Shown: positions 42,972 through 54,225 of the stretch, piece after piece
How positions within the stretch are numbered: position 1 is the first letter of the stretch
Layout: each line of letters begins with the position of its first letter
From: Micrasema longulum
Lineage: Eukaryota > Arthropoda > Insecta > Trichoptera > Brachycentridae
Direction: 5' to 3'
Assembly: GCA_022494885.1 (NCBI GenBank)
Contig: JAGVSM010003549.1
Coordinates: forward strand, 1 to 64,000
Length of the DNA stretch: 64,000 bases
The notes under the pieces: generated by a model
Databases searched by the model: none
What the model was told of the DNA's origin: nothing
Seen by the model: only the letters and a program-made list of their open reading frames with translations
Made by a program: the position numbers and the translations under genes

Positions 42972-43640
42972 TACAGTGGCGAGCCGTGATTTATTTTGAA
43001 GTTATCTACGAAAAAAATTCATTAATTTGTGTATAAGTACATAATTTGTAAGTGATATTTATAAACGATATTTTTTTCTCTGGTTCTGTGAAAATCAACT
43101 CAAAGAACCATTATTATTAACCACGCGATATACGTAGCTTTATTCTACACTATTTTAATGCAATACTTGTACAAAAGTTTATTGACAAATACCACGACGA
43201 CATTCAGCAGTAACTGTCAACACTGAGCACTGGCCGATTCCTTTTAAAATTAATAGTGCCAAAAACGGCCGCTGCAAACGCCACATGTTCTATGTGATAC
43301 GTAATATGTCAACGGTATCATATCAAAGAAAAATAGTCCCTCGGAAACAATGTTCGAAATACCAGTTTTCAAATAGAGAATCTTCAAATAATATTTGTTA
43401 TCTGTAAGCTTGTTTTAGAATTAAAAAACTGCGACTAGCTTAAAAATGTGAAATATAATGTCTTTTTTTGTATGGAGGAATAAGCTGAGGTAATCGGCTA
43501 GTTTCATCGTTCACTAAGAACGGGCTGGGCGCTGGGCGCTGGGCGCACTTCATAGATAACAATTCTTAATATGTTTTCGCATAAACATATTTACAATAAA
43601 ACATTATTATCGAAAGTCAAATATAATGGTAAGCCGTTCA
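42972..43640 (+). repeat. unclassified repeat 'X', copy 2 (uninterrupted)
   Basis: Aligns over its length with the split copy at 14703-17880. It includes GGCGAGCCGTGATTTATTTT, ACCACGCGATATACGTAGC, AACGGCCGCTGCAAACGCC, GATACGTAATATGTCAACGG and ATCATTGTTCACTAAGAACG-like blocks. At 43528-43551 the word GCTGGGC is expanded to three tandem units; the other copy has one. Confidence 0.75.
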
Positions 43641-43644
43641 TAAT

Positions 43645-43856
43645 AGCTTATTTTGACGATTTGTCTCTGTAGTTTACGCACATATGCATATGGGCGGGCA
43701 TGCTGTTTTAAAGATATTTCTTCTTACCTACACAAACCGTTTAATTTGATAAAATCAGTGGTATGTGAACACGTTGTTGGTATACTATAATATTTTCATT
43801 ATTAAACAAAATATTGGTAAAAATACATAATTAAAAAAAAAAAAAAAAATGACTAA
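43645..43856. other. unassigned sequence with poly-A
   Basis: A long A-run at 43831-43849 is next to the RT fragment that follows; it may be unrelated. Confidence 0.3.
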
Positions 43857-44440
43857 TTATCTGCAATATACTATAAAAAGAGAAGGGTGTAAAGATGGAA
43901 GGAAAAAGTGAGAAAAAATGAAAAACTCAACAAGTACAATTTGGGTTTTTGTTGGATTTATGAGAGGACCATTCTTTTCTGTCCATGAAGAGATATGCTC
44001 GAGTGCAAGTGATATTACTTTTTGTGTTTCAGCAATGTCATTGGGTTTGAAATTAATATACAATTACAAATCATCGGCATAGAAATGGTACGGTTTCGTG
44101 TTATTGGATTGATAAAAAAGAGAAATAAAAATGAAGAAAGTACCCCTCCTTGTGGCACACCGGCGCGGCGGTAAAATCAATCCAATGTGAAAAGATATCT
44201 GCCATCTTAACGCATTGCCAATGGGTACGTCAATACGTCGGTAACCAATTTATCAATGAAGGAAATTGATTTGAGGACTCAAGTCTAGCACGAAGCTGGT
44301 CTAAATCAACAAAGTGTACAGCTCTACTAAAATCAAGAAGGATCAAAAGTGTTAGACGTTTATCATTTATTGTTTTTCCATTATACTTGAAATTGCAGTA
44401 TATGTTATTCCGCAGAAGTGCATGATTTTTCATAGAGTTG
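43857..44440 (-). pseudogene. degraded LINE reverse transcriptase fragment
   Basis: Minus-strand segments: LLILLDFSRAVHFVDLDQLR and LINWLPTY (44445-44230), then GVPQGGVLSSFLFLFFINPI (near 44155), and after a shift FYADDL, stop, LYINFKPND ... SSWTEKNGPLINPTKTQ (to 43920). These are RT blocks 3-5, including the first catalytic Asp region (altered AFD to AVH) and the YADD box. Clade is probably Jockey-like. Neither end is preserved. Confidence 0.8.
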
Positions 44441-44443
44441 AAC

Positions 44444-44835
44444 ATGTCGAATTTTGTGCCAAAAAATAGTAATTGAGGGAAATTTTACAGCAAAACATTT
44501 TCTTTAAAAACTGCAGTTGAAGCACATAGAATTTTTGTAAAAACTTACGGCAACTATGCTTTGAAACAATATGCAGATATTGGTTTTGAAGCTTTGAAGC
44601 CATTGATGTCGAAGATGAAGAAAGCTCTAGCGCACCGAAAAAGTTTATTTACTAAGCAGACGAATATCTATATCAGATGTAAAACGAACTTACAGAATCA
44701 TTAGGAGTTGATCAAACAACAGTTGCTTGGCGTTTAAAAGCATTTGAAATAATTCAAAAGCAAGTAAATTAACTGCCGTGTAAATTGAAGCCAGGAGACG
44801 TTCAACAAAAACAGCGAGAATTTATTCAAGTCCCC
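44444..44835 (+). pseudogene. mariner transposase, amino-terminal part
   Basis: From ATG 44444: MSNFVPKNSN, stop, ... TAVEAHRIFVKTYGNYALKQ; then in another frame IDVEDEESSSAPKKF, stops, and ELTESLGVDQTTVAWRLKAF, EIIQKQ, LPCKLKPGDVQQ. This follows the mariner N-terminal plan: first helix-turn-helix (EAHR..V..YG), the linker 'FDVEDKERSGRPKKF', second helix-turn-helix ('ELAESLGV.Q.TVS.RLKA.G.IQK') and 'W.P.ELKPRDVE'. The DDD catalytic domain is missing. It begins exactly where the neighbouring RT fragment ends. Confidence 0.8.
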
Positions 44836-44994
44836 AATATTTAAAATACTTGTTTTTTCAACCGATATCTATTCTGCTTTTCTGTGAAATTTGCTTAAGC
44901 ATGATGATTAAAATCAAATAAAAAGTGCAGTCATATTGATCGTATTTTTAGAAAATGTAAAGTCGTCTTTAAATTGGATCATATCACAGTTCAG

Positions 44995-45385
44995 AAACTA
45001 GAAGGAATGTGTATTTGACTTCCAATTTTTATCGATTGTTGCGCGGTATTGTCGATAATCCTGAGATTATGATGAGCATTGATTTGTATGTTCCTGATAA
45101 TTACCTAAGACTGCGTCAGCATAGATTGTTTCATATTCCGATATGCAGGACCAACCTGCCAATGGTTATGCCTGTTGGAAGGGCTACCGCTATGCTGGAT
45201 AACATCGCTCTGGATATTGATCTGTTCCATGTATCCGAAGAGGTTTTCCGGAGCAGGATTCTCCTACTACTTTCACATGATTCTCTTTCATGTATTTTTT
45301 TCTTTTTTATAATATGTACGTATTAAATGTATGTTTGTAATGTATATGTTATATTTAAATAAATGAATTGAATTGAATTGAATCA
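44995..45385 (+). pseudogene. Jockey-like LINE end with (GAATT)n tail, copy A
   Basis: Frame: SETRRNVYLTSNFYRLLRG, IVDNPEIMMSIDLYVPDNYL, RLRQHRLFHIPICRTNLPMV, MPVGRATAMLDNIALDIDLF. This is the C-terminal signature of Jockey-clade polymerases (RRN..L..FF.LLRG..D.PE+L..+.LYVPDN..R.R.HRLF..P..RTN). It ends AAATGAATTGAATTGAATTG at 45360-45385, the family's simple-repeat tail. Copy B (54600-55204) and the nested copy at 32233-32690 are relatives. Confidence 0.85.
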
Positions 45386-45389
45386 CAAT

Positions 45390-45975
45390 TATTTAATAAA
45401 TTCAACAGTTAAACGTATAAAGGGAAAAGTTTTGCACAGGGTTGAAAGAAAATAAAAATATCACGATAAAAATTAAGTATTTAGACGGTGTATCTAAATT
45501 TAGTTTATCAAAGTGTGCCATAAGGTGCAAACACAAAAAGCAGGGAAACAAGTTCTAATTACCGCACAGAACAACCAGGCCTGACAAAAATCATATTAAA
45601 TTAATAAATTAGTATGATAGTGGTTAATGTATTTGTTTTATTTATGTATTATGGATATCGAAGTCTTTTGAATAAACACAAGGTATAAAAAAACAATTTA
45701 AAAAAGTAAAACCAATGACGAGTTTCACACTCATGTTTATTTTTATTATGTTTTAAAATTACATTTTCTTATATTTAAATTTTGTTTAATTTCTAGGTAA
45801 ACATAGTTTTATAACCAATCAATTAATAAAAAAAACGTAACTTTTCACTGTCTACAGTAAAAGCACACTATTCAAATTTTCCTACTAAATCTATGTAAGG
45901 GTATATAATGTATGTACTCTGTTTGATTTTTTGAATGTCTGGCACAGAAATAAGTATTCAATAATGATTTTTGTT
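45390..45975. other. AT-rich sequence, nothing recognised
   Basis: No motif; a few words near 45520-45590 (GGTGCAAACACAAAAAGC, CACAGAACAACCAGGCCTGA) faintly resemble SINE B body sequence, too weak to annotate. Confidence 0.35.
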
Positions 45976-45981
45976 GGCATA

Positions 45982-46085
45982 AGGAAAAGTTGAAGGAAAA
46001 CGCATCGAAGGAAGACGACGCGTGACACGACGTTTTTCCTGGTTTGAAAACTTAAGGGGTTGATTAGAGTGGCTGCGGACAAAAA
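45982..46085 (+). pseudogene. possible LINE C-terminal fragment (G+.EGRR type)
   Basis: Frame: GKRIEGRRRVTRRFSWFENL, RG, stop, LEWLRT. It resembles 'GK.EGRRG.GRR..SWL.NLR.W', a common tail of arthropod LINE polymerases. Very short. Confidence 0.45.
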
Positions 46086-46089
46086 AAAA

Positions 46090-46660
46090 ACTGCGATGAT
46101 GATCTTTGAGTGATACCGTAAAAAGAAAAAAGATTACTAACGAAACGCTTGGTGGAGTAAACATCTATTAATCTACATCTGTATTGCAGTAAGCATTTGC
46201 AGATTTTAATAATGCTGGCTGTGTACACATGTAATATGTGACCTATCTTTCGGGAGCCTCCCTGAGTCGCGTAATTTCCTAATAGCGCACATATTGCATA
46301 TTGAGACCGTGCTTACAAGTGTTTACACGGGTAGTATTTGAGCTCAAACCACGCCATCACCCGCACGACTGAGATTCCGATGGCAGATAGCAAAATTGAG
46401 CTGTACGGTATGTAGTGTGTAGCCATGCCCTCAAGCCGGCTACAATATGTACGTTGGGGTCCGCGTTCATGGCGCAAGGAAGGAATGCAGTAGTGTTGTG
46501 ACGCTGCCCGGTTGAGCTTCAACAATAATTGGAATGTCGATATTCAAGAATTTATGTATCGTATCTTCACAATATTATAAAATTGTTAATTGTATCAGAG
46601 GATAATATCAATTAACTTAAAAGCAAAATCATTTGTTTTTTTTACCCATTTAATTTTTTA
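46090..46660. other. unassigned sequence
   Basis: A GC-richer patch at 46250-46520 has a 70-codon minus frame without motifs. Confidence 0.35.
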
Positions 46661-46663
46661 GTA

Positions 46664-46780
46664 GTAGTTAGACATAGAAAAGTCAGTAAGTGGTTATATA
46701 CAAATATATAATAACATTTAGTAAAATGTTTAACCACAAAGTTAATGCTTTAAATATTAATAATATTTTTTTTGTACAGC
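46664..46780 (-). repeat. fragment shared with the PLE-like insertion at 35951
   Basis: The reverse complement contains TATTATTAATATTTAAAGCA, TTAACTTTGTGGTTAAAC, ACTAAATGTTATTATATAT and GTATATAACCACTTACTGAC, matching 35951-36045. It stops before the ribozyme core. Confidence 0.7.
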
Positions 46781-46951
46781 AAAATTTTTTTCGTTGAAAA
46801 GTTTATTTTCGAATTATAATAACTTGAATTCATGTTTAATTTCTTAAAAAACGCTGGATTAAGTAAAATATATTCACTTCAATGTAGACATTTTTAATGA
46901 TTCGCCATATTTATAATTTTGTTATTTATTTTTGATTTATTTTTTAATTCT

Positions 46952-47165
46952 TCATTAAAGGAATAACCCGCTAAGCCTTTATTTAGAGGCTTGTCAGAAG
47001 GTGGGATAGAGAAGATATTCAAGGAGGTTATGAAAAATACACTTACACCCAGACCGATTGAGAAAAAATCTTTCTTGGATTTTTTTCTTGTAACTGCCGG
47101 GAATCGAACCCGCGACGCCAGTTTCACAGTAAGCCGTCTAACTAACTGCGCTACGGCGCCTGTCG
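46952..47165 (-). repeat. SINE family A, third copy
   Basis: The minus strand reads GGCGCCGTAGCGCAGTTAGT (box A), box B GGGTTCGATTCCCGG (47099-47112), body AAGAAAGATTTTTTCTCAAT, CGGTCTGGGTGTAAGTG and tail CCACCTTCTGACAAGCCTC, GGCTTAGCGGGTTATTCC. Both Pol III boxes look intact. Confidence 0.9.
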
Positions 47166-47169
47166 TGGC

Positions 47170-47510
47170 GAAGCGTGAGCTGGTTTTCGATTGCAGTGAT
47201 TTTATTTTTTTTAATGCCACAGCGCAAATTGATAGTAAGGAAATGGAGTGAAATAGACGAACATTTTGAAGATTTTTCTTATTTCTCTGGAAACTGCGGC
47301 AAAATTCCTTTAAATAATACGTTCGTTTTCGTCACAGTAATTTTTTTTTGTTTACTATTGATTATATTTGGAAATTTGCTAGGCGTTTTGTACCAAAATT
47401 GATTTACGATTTACATGTCCTATCGAGTTTAAAGCAGATACTGACACCAAGTGACAAATAATAACCATTCATTTATAATAGATTGAGTTTTTCGATATCA
47501 AATATTTATT
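47170..47510. other. unassigned sequence
   Basis: No feature recognised; a 75-codon frame at 47175-47402 is T-rich and hydrophobic, probably chance. Confidence 0.35.
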
Positions 47511-47515
47511 TCTTA

Positions 47516-48048
47516 TTTATTTATTTATTTATATACGGCATTTCTGCCATTTATATATATGTGGTATAAAGAGTGCTTAAAAATAAAAATATTAAAAACA
47601 AATCGAGTATGAAATATTAACATACTCGTACTGTACACATTATTAATTACTTGAAATACATATATATTTTAAAGAAATTATACAAAATACATTAATCAAT
47701 CAAATTATAACTATTTCAACCCAATGAAGATGATTCGCTCTTTTTGATAAAAATATGTTGGTCACTTTTTTTTTAAGTTAGGCAGAGATAAACTAAATAT
47801 ATCAAAATGTGATGCATATTTATTCCCGGTATTCTGTAATCTAACAATAGGTGAGTTATATTGAGCTACCGTTCGAGAATTTTGACAATAAAATATTGTA
47901 GATGTTCTGCTTAATCTAGGTGGTACATAGAATGAAATCAATTTCAGTAGATCAGGGGTATCAAACATTGGTTTTATTATTTTATATAAAGTCGTAAGAT
48001 CGGTCGATGTTCTTCGTTCTTGCAATTTAGTTAATTTAAGAGTCTAAA
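47516..48048 (-). pseudogene. (TTTA)-tailed LINE, C-terminal end and 3' UTR
   Basis: The minus frame (48048-47765) reads LKLTKLQERRTSTDLTTLYK, IIKPMFDTPDLLKLISFYVP, PRLSRTSTIFYCQNSRTVAQ, YNSPIVRLQNTGNKYASHFD, IFSLSLPNLKK. This fits 'LE.RR...DL..LYKI+....D.P.LL..I.F.VP.R..R....F'. The UTR extends to a (TTTA)n tail at 47516-47532. Same broad family as 56404-56930. Confidence 0.75.
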
Positions 48049-48124
48049 ATTTTGTTATAATTTAATTGATTAGTAGAAAAACCCATCTTAAAATTAATAA
48101 ATCTAAGAAATTTATTCTGAAATA

Positions 48125-48860
48125 TGCACATATGGGTAGTTTTATTACAATTTTATTTATAATTTTGATCAGTGACCAGGTTTGTCGTGAACAACATCGT
48201 CAGACTTGTGGGAGACTGATCAAATTTCTATGTTGTGTACAAGTGCATGCGAGGGTTGTAAAACATGCTTTTATAAAATTATGGGAATATATGAGATTAA
48301 ATTAAAATAATTTTAAGTATAAAAGAACAACGATTGTGTGAATTTAAGTATTTTTTAAATGTATTTAACAAAAACAGGTGTAAATTACATAATTTTATGA
48401 AGTTTTATACTAAAAATGTATTTGAATTTTACTAAAGCTGCTACAGGGGCCACTTCGCTGGTTAGTTGTTTCTTAGAAAGCCATGTCCCTGAGCTCGGCG
48501 TGTAATTAAGCGATTCTCTGAAAGCAAAATTTCCGGCAGTTAATTCTCATCGAGTAGTGTCATTGTTTGTATTTTGATGGGTACAATAATGGGAATTAAA
48601 TGTGTGTTACCCGATCGTTTAATACTATTTTATCGGGGAAATTATTTAAGCGGTTTATTTCTAAAATTTCAAGTGTATCTGATTTTTGACCTTTGCGCCT
48701 GTGTGAAGGATTTTAAAATTAGTATTTTTATCAATCACATTTAGAAATTTATTTAGTCTCTCAACAGTTTGATGATGTCGGTCACGACAAAACCCAGACA
48801 CTGGTAAAAATTATAAATGAATGTGGAATAAAACCAAGTACGTATTTTTATTATTATGAC
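48125..48860. mobile_element. fold-back element with hammerhead-like arms, copy 2
   Basis: Left arm 48125-48225 and right arm 48755-48860 are inverted copies related to the arms at 37391-37700. The left arm (minus) has CTGACGA (48203-48197), T, GTTG-TTCA-CGAC, then AAAC for GAAA. The right arm (plus) has TTGATGA (48769-48775), T, GTCG-GTCA-CGAC, AAAA. The interior (~530 bp) starts like copy 1 (GTGCATGCGAGGGTTGTAAA against GTGCAAACAGGGGTTGTAAA), so copy 1 is an internal-deletion derivative or this one has gained an insertion. No coding motif inside. Confidence 0.65.
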
Positions 48861-48864
48861 GGTT

Positions 48865-49780
48865 TATTTGGTATTCGAAATCTTCGAAATAAATTTACAC
48901 TGACACATTATCAACAACTTTTTAGATTCCTTTCATTTCGAAATTCAGGGAAAAAAAATATCGGCCCACCCTAATGTACAGCTCCAACGGAAAGGGCTCA
49001 TCGGTGACGCGGGCGCGGGAAGTTTCTACTCCGCCTGTGCTTCTTACCGCGCACGCCATGAACGCGGACCCCGACATCAGATATACGAGTAGACTCCGCT
49101 CTCCGTATGTCGGACCCGAGTGCATCCGCTTAGTTCGACTAGGAGACTAGTACTGTTGTAATCGTTATTATGCTGCCGTTTATTTACTAGCTCCGTTAGT
49201 AGACATGGTTGATAAACATTAAACATTAATCATTCGGCATATATTGCCGCTGTGCTGTGGATGTTTGTTTGTGGTCTTCGCATTGAAAGTATTTCAGGAA
49301 ATTACAACGTAGTACGTAGCTACTGCGGAGAGACTTAAGTCCTTAAATTTTACCACTACCACCAATATTTCTACAGCAAAAGTAATGTTTTTTTTATAAA
49401 GATTTCAGTTTTACTACAGAAGCCGGTGACAAACTATTAATGTGATTATATAAACAGGGAAATATAACATACTACGGTTACCAATAAAGATATGTAAAAC
49501 AAATTTAGCAAAATATTTAAATATTGCATATTGCGAGAAATGTATAAATTCATAACTTTTAAAATTAAATTGTTAAAAATATATCTCCACCAAAATGCGA
49601 CACGTTTGGCCTTGATAATCGTGACAATGTTTCTATTCAAATTTTAACAGTCACAAAGTTCAAAATTTAAATCGTGACGTATTAGGGGAGTGGCCAATAT
49701 AATGAACCGTTTTCACGGGAATTTGAAATTATACATTTAAAAAAAATATTTTTTTTTGCTTGACAATATTTCATGTGTCA
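48865..49780. other. unassigned, with a CpG-rich patch
   Basis: 48955-49140 is GC- and CpG-rich (GTGACGCGGGCGCGGGAAG, TACCGCGCACGCC) in an otherwise AT-rich region and carries a 67-codon minus frame (MHSGPTYGERS...). It could be an exon, a promoter or a transposon leader; no motif decides. Confidence 0.35.
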
Positions 49781-49783
49781 GCC

Positions 49784-50040
49784 TCGTGGTGTTATGGTCA
49801 GCGCGTTTGCCTACCATGCAAGAGGTCTCGGGTTTGATTCCCATGGTTGATATGAAATATTTATTTAAAAGGGTGTTTTCACCCTGGAATATTTCATAGT
49901 CCTTGGACTGGTACCTGAAGAGTAAGACTGATCATCTTACCTTCATGTAACAAACATTATCAGATACGCTGAATTTGTTGTACCAATACAGTGCCCTATG
50001 CACCGTTAGGTGCAGAAAGGGAATTATGATGATGATGTAT
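49784..50040 (+). repeat. SINE family C, complete copy
   Basis: Head GCCTCGTGGTGTTATGGTCA, box B GGGTTTGATTCCC (49830-49842), GATATGAAATATTTATTT, a hairpin AGGGTGTTTTCACCCT, body CTTGGACTGGTACCTGAAG, GACTGATCATCTTACC, tail GTGCCCTATGCACCGTTAGG, AAAGGGAATTATGATGATG. Reference for the interrupted copies. Confidence 0.85.
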
Positions 50041-50044
50041 TTCA

Positions 50045-51055
50045 TGGACTCTTATAAATTAAAAAAATAAAATTGTGATATTTTCCTATTAAAATCGGTC
50101 AAAAAAACGTATTTCAATTTATAATAAAATTCGTAGATCCAGTGTATAGACGATCTTATTTATAGGGGACAGCACCTCAGGTTAAGATGCCAGTGAGACC
50201 TAAGTTTTTTCGCTTTTATCCATACCTCACTTTGTATTAGTTCACCAATGCAATCTAAGGATAATAATATATGTTTAAATTTAACATTATCATTACGGGA
50301 AAAAAACGAAGTGTAAGGCAAAGTGATTACTTAATGACTAAAAATTAAGGTGTTTATATTTGTGTTTTAAAGAACACTAACAGAAAGTATAATAAGTGGT
50401 TTTTTAATTATTAATTTACCTAAATGGTAACTAATCGTACAAAAATATAATCTAATTGCACAATCATTTAATGACTGCAATAAAATTAAAAAACGATTTT
50501 CTTTTTTTCAAAGCCTTGTATGATCTTTCAAACAAATTTATTCAAAAGAGAACTTTGTCTTTACATTGCATTGATTGATATCATAATGTTTTACGGAGAA
50601 AAAAGCGTAATTCAATTTACTAAAATATTTCAAAGGTAGCGTTTTTACTACTAGTATATATTTCACTGAGATTTCGTGTATGTAAACATAAGATATATTG
50701 AAACAAACACGGGTAAGTCCATTATATCAAGTTTATTGAAAACTGTCATAAAAGTTTTTGAATCAGGCACTATGCACACTGTCATTGTGTGTATTCAATA
50801 CATTCCTATTTGCGTACGGCATTTGGCTAGTGGTATTTTTTATTAATTTACTATCAAAGATTAAAAAGCAAATTAAAACACAACAGGTAGTTTTTTCCTA
50901 TCAATCCGCTTTTTGTAACTTGGTAGAGATTTCTATTGATAAAAATGATTTATTTTGATTAATATTAAATCTGAAAAAATACCTACCAGGCTTGGAAAAT
51001 GCAGCCTTTGGTCTCGGATGATGGTTTGAAAGCATATATTTACCTGTCATACAAA
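50045..51055. other. AT-rich sequence, nothing recognised
   Basis: A 66-codon frame at 50758-50958 is hydrophobic but has no context or motif. Confidence 0.4.
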
Positions 51056-51059
51056 AACG

Positions 51060-51530
51060 AGGACATTAACCCGGCTCCTGGAGGACTGAGTTACCTTCTC
51101 TTTTCTCTCTGGAGTAATTCTCATTCAGCGCATCTATGTCGCGAAGGGTAGCCACCTTTCCCTTCTGTAGACCGAAATGTTTAGGTGGTTAAATTTGGGT
51201 AGAGACTCAGCATTACGAGACATAACACGATCCCTTGCCCCGGCAAAGGGTGGAGACCTCGATGGCTGTGATGGCGGAGATCAAGTTCATCAGTACGGCG
51301 GAACAGGTGGAAAGGGCAAATTTTTTCTCTCAGGCCACCCGGACATGCTTCGGAATATGGATTGTTGGAAGACATCAGCGTCAAGCAGAATGTTGGGTTG
51401 AGTATGGCATCGGAGAAACAGCAATCAACGGTGGCATCCTAAGTCCTAGTTAGAAAGAGGGGATCAGGTGGCAACCGGCCGTAAAACAGAAACCAAACAT
51501 GAAACTCTTAGTCCGATGTGTAGACTGAGA
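51060..51530. other. GC-richer island with overlapping small frames
   Basis: Distinctly less AT-rich; frames of 74 and 72 codons overlap on plus (51177-51401, 51235-51453), one containing GFA-free text such as AEIKFISTAEQVERANFFSQ. No known domain. Character suggests the 5' region of an unrecognised retroelement or a decayed exon. Confidence 0.3.
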
Positions 51531-51534
51531 AAAA

Positions 51535-53400
51535 GGAAGGCTGACCCTTAGTAAATGGCACCCAAAGCCTGAAAAAATAAAAGACTTAAAAAGTACAGTG
51601 TGTCTGCCGGTAGGTTTGGCACTTAATTTTAGTGTAGGCAGCTAAAAGATAAGGAGTATAATTCCACGTAAGAGTATTGCGGTTTTGTTATTAGTTATGA
51701 GTCCGTGGACTGGAGCCTATAGGTTTTTCATGGTTAGGGTGTATTTTACAAACCGAAATTCGGCTAATGTGGCAAGGTGACGATTTTGTTCTCAGTTCGA
51801 TATCCGAAGATTAAGTGATGTCCTTTAAACCAGTTGCTATGGTAAGTAAGTGCAATAGTTTAAAATAACAAGATCAGCTGGAAATGAATCTGAACTCGGA
51901 CCCGTCAAATTCTGTTTTGATTCTGAAATAACCATGTCAGAGACAAAATTTACGTGAATCTTACCGTAAAGTTGCACCATCTACTGGTATTTAAAATACT
52001 TTGGTAGGCATCTTTTTTATCAAATCCCTTCAAGCTGCAAATCATCCAGTAGTTCAAAAATACAAAAAAAAAAATACGACACACGTTTTCAAGTTGAAAG
52101 TACACCAATAAACAAAATATGCACTACTAGAGCGATAAAAATCTACAAGTCCATCAAATGCCACTTTATAGCCCTAAGACCGTTGTTTGGTGCGCCGTTT
52201 CCGGCCGACGCGTGTAATTGGGTCATTTTTTTTTACTATGGTGAAAAAGTGATTTCAGAACAATATTTTATGATGATGAATTACTTTTTTATATTGAAGT
52301 TACACCAACATACAAAATACAACTCCTATAAAAAAAAACATTTTCAACCGGAAAGATTCACGGCACACTGCTAGAGCATCAACAGCCAAAGTGATGATTG
52401 TTTTCTCCGGAAAATTAATTAGTCGCTTTGGTGATATAGACTAGCTCCCAAAATTACCTGACCTTATTAAGTGCAATTATGTTTTAATTAAACTACTTCA
52501 CAACAAGTGAACAGTAATTTAGTTTCAATAATAAGTGCTGTACATGAAAATATCCAACGTAAGATAGTAGCTATCAGTCCTAATCTCAGTATTTGGGTCA
52601 GGTTATTTTTAAAACACAAATTTGCATTAATTTTAACGTTGAAAATAAGTGTTTAGCATTTAATAAACTATTTGCATAATTTTTATTATTTTTAAAGTGT
52701 AGAATCTGCGGGTAGACTACACACGTTTCATATAATTGACGAAATTGATAAACTAGCAATAAAACCGCTAACAATTCGTTAGCTGTATATCTGATACATT
52801 ACTAGAAGCATGATGTATTGTAAAATAGGCAAGCGAAGTTAAAACTCTCCAAATGCTTTGTTTGAAAGAGAAAAAACGAGACATTTAAAGCAAATTATAT
52901 GTTGATAATTTGTCGGACTTAGCTACGTTTGTTTATAAACGCCTCATGTATGTAGATGTAGATACTATATGTGTGTCGTGTGTGTGCATTGCACAATATC
53001 CGAGGTAGTGACCCCATATTAGCACTATTGTTTCAATCGTACAACAGAGAGCCATTCTCTCGGAGGCGATGCAGGTATAATGAAAAATGCAAAGTGCTGG
53101 AAAGTCTGGCAATACTTTGGAAAGTCGAAAATATTTAGCAGTGCAGAATTTCAAATTTCACTAAAGGTAATCTCATTTGCTAAAAGTGCTTTGAAAACGT
53201 TTATTTGTTTTGCTTTTGATTATTTAAAGTTTGATCCAATTTAAAAGGTAAAACCGTTTTATTTTTCATATTAATCCATTGTACAACATTATTTTTTGGT
53301 ATGTGTATTTTTTGTACATACACAAATCTGGATTTCTCCCGAGGGGGAGTAGGTATATATTATCCCGCTAATAAGCGGAATGGGGAATGTTGTTAAAAAC
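51535..53400. other. unassigned AT-rich sequence
   Basis: Two loosely similar stretches (AGTACACCAATAAACAAAAT at 52100; AGTTACACCAACATACAAAA at 52298) hint at a decayed local duplication. Nothing else recognised. Confidence 0.35.
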
Positions 53401-53407
53401 GTAAAGT

Positions 53408-53455
53408 GGCCACTCAACCCAGCCAATGACAGGTCGTAAGCCCTGTAAACGCTCG
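53408..53455 (+). repeat. R-family interspersed repeat, core fragment
   Basis: AAAGTGGCCACTCAACCCAG and CCAATGACAGGTCGTAAGCC, then CTGTAAACGCTCGA; the flanks do not match the family. Confidence 0.6.
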
Positions 53456-53459
53456 AATA

Positions 53460-53930
53460 TCGATAATCCTGAATTTGAAAAAATTCTACCTCATCTCTGT
53501 AGGAATATTGATAAAAAAAAAAAAAAAAAAATTAATCCATTGTGTTTGAAAAAAATATCAATTTTTCATGAAATCAAATAACATTTTTTATAAGGAGTAA
53601 ACATATTGATACATTTAAATTGCTTGATGTGCATACCTATATAATAATACAATTGGTTAAAAACAAGACGGGAGATATAAAAAAACATAAATTTAATATT
53701 TACAATGGATATTTGATTATGATATGTAAAAAACATTAGTTAACAAAAGTGTCTTAAGTGTTGTTTTTTAAATAGCATAATTATTGTATATGGTAGTTAT
53801 TATTGAAACATTAAAAATAATCGTTAAGTGTGAAAACAGAAGTGAAGTGAAGTGAAGTTATATGGTGAATTTGTTTAAAATGTTTTAATCTTTGCAATAT
53901 TTTTCGTGATAGCTTTCCAGTGTATAAATA
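53460..53930. other. AT-rich sequence, nothing recognised
   Basis: A-run at 53512-53531; (GTGAA) reiteration at 53841-53858. Confidence 0.4.
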
Positions 53931-53932
53931 TT

Positions 53933-54225
53933 AACAATATTTTGAGTTTGTCATAACTTTTGTAGCCATTAACATATTACAAAAGAGATGAAGAACATTT
54001 TAGAAAAGGTAATATAGAAGCCTAGGCATCTACAGGGCTTATGACCTGTCATTGGCTGGTTTAAGTGGCCACTTTACACACTGTGTAACATTCGCCATTC
54101 TGTCCATATTTGAACATCTATATTTCTTCAATTCTTTCATCTGTTGATGTTTGTGAAGTTAAAGATCTGAAACTTTAATTTATGCTGGTGAGATTCATCT
54201 ATTTGAATTATTTCTCCTACATACT
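53933..54225 (-). repeat. R-family interspersed repeat, near full length
   Basis: 53979-54225 is the reverse complement of 59198-59455: ACATATTACAAAAGAGATGA, AGCCTAGGCATCTACAGGGC, TGACCTGTCATTGGCTGG, CATCTATATTTCTTCAATTC, GGTGAGATTCATCTA, TTCTCCTACATAC. The preceding 53933-53965 (CAATATTTTGAGTTTGTCA, TTTTGTAG) also occurs at 58019 and 61877, the latter again right beside an R copy, so it may belong to the family. Confidence 0.8.
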
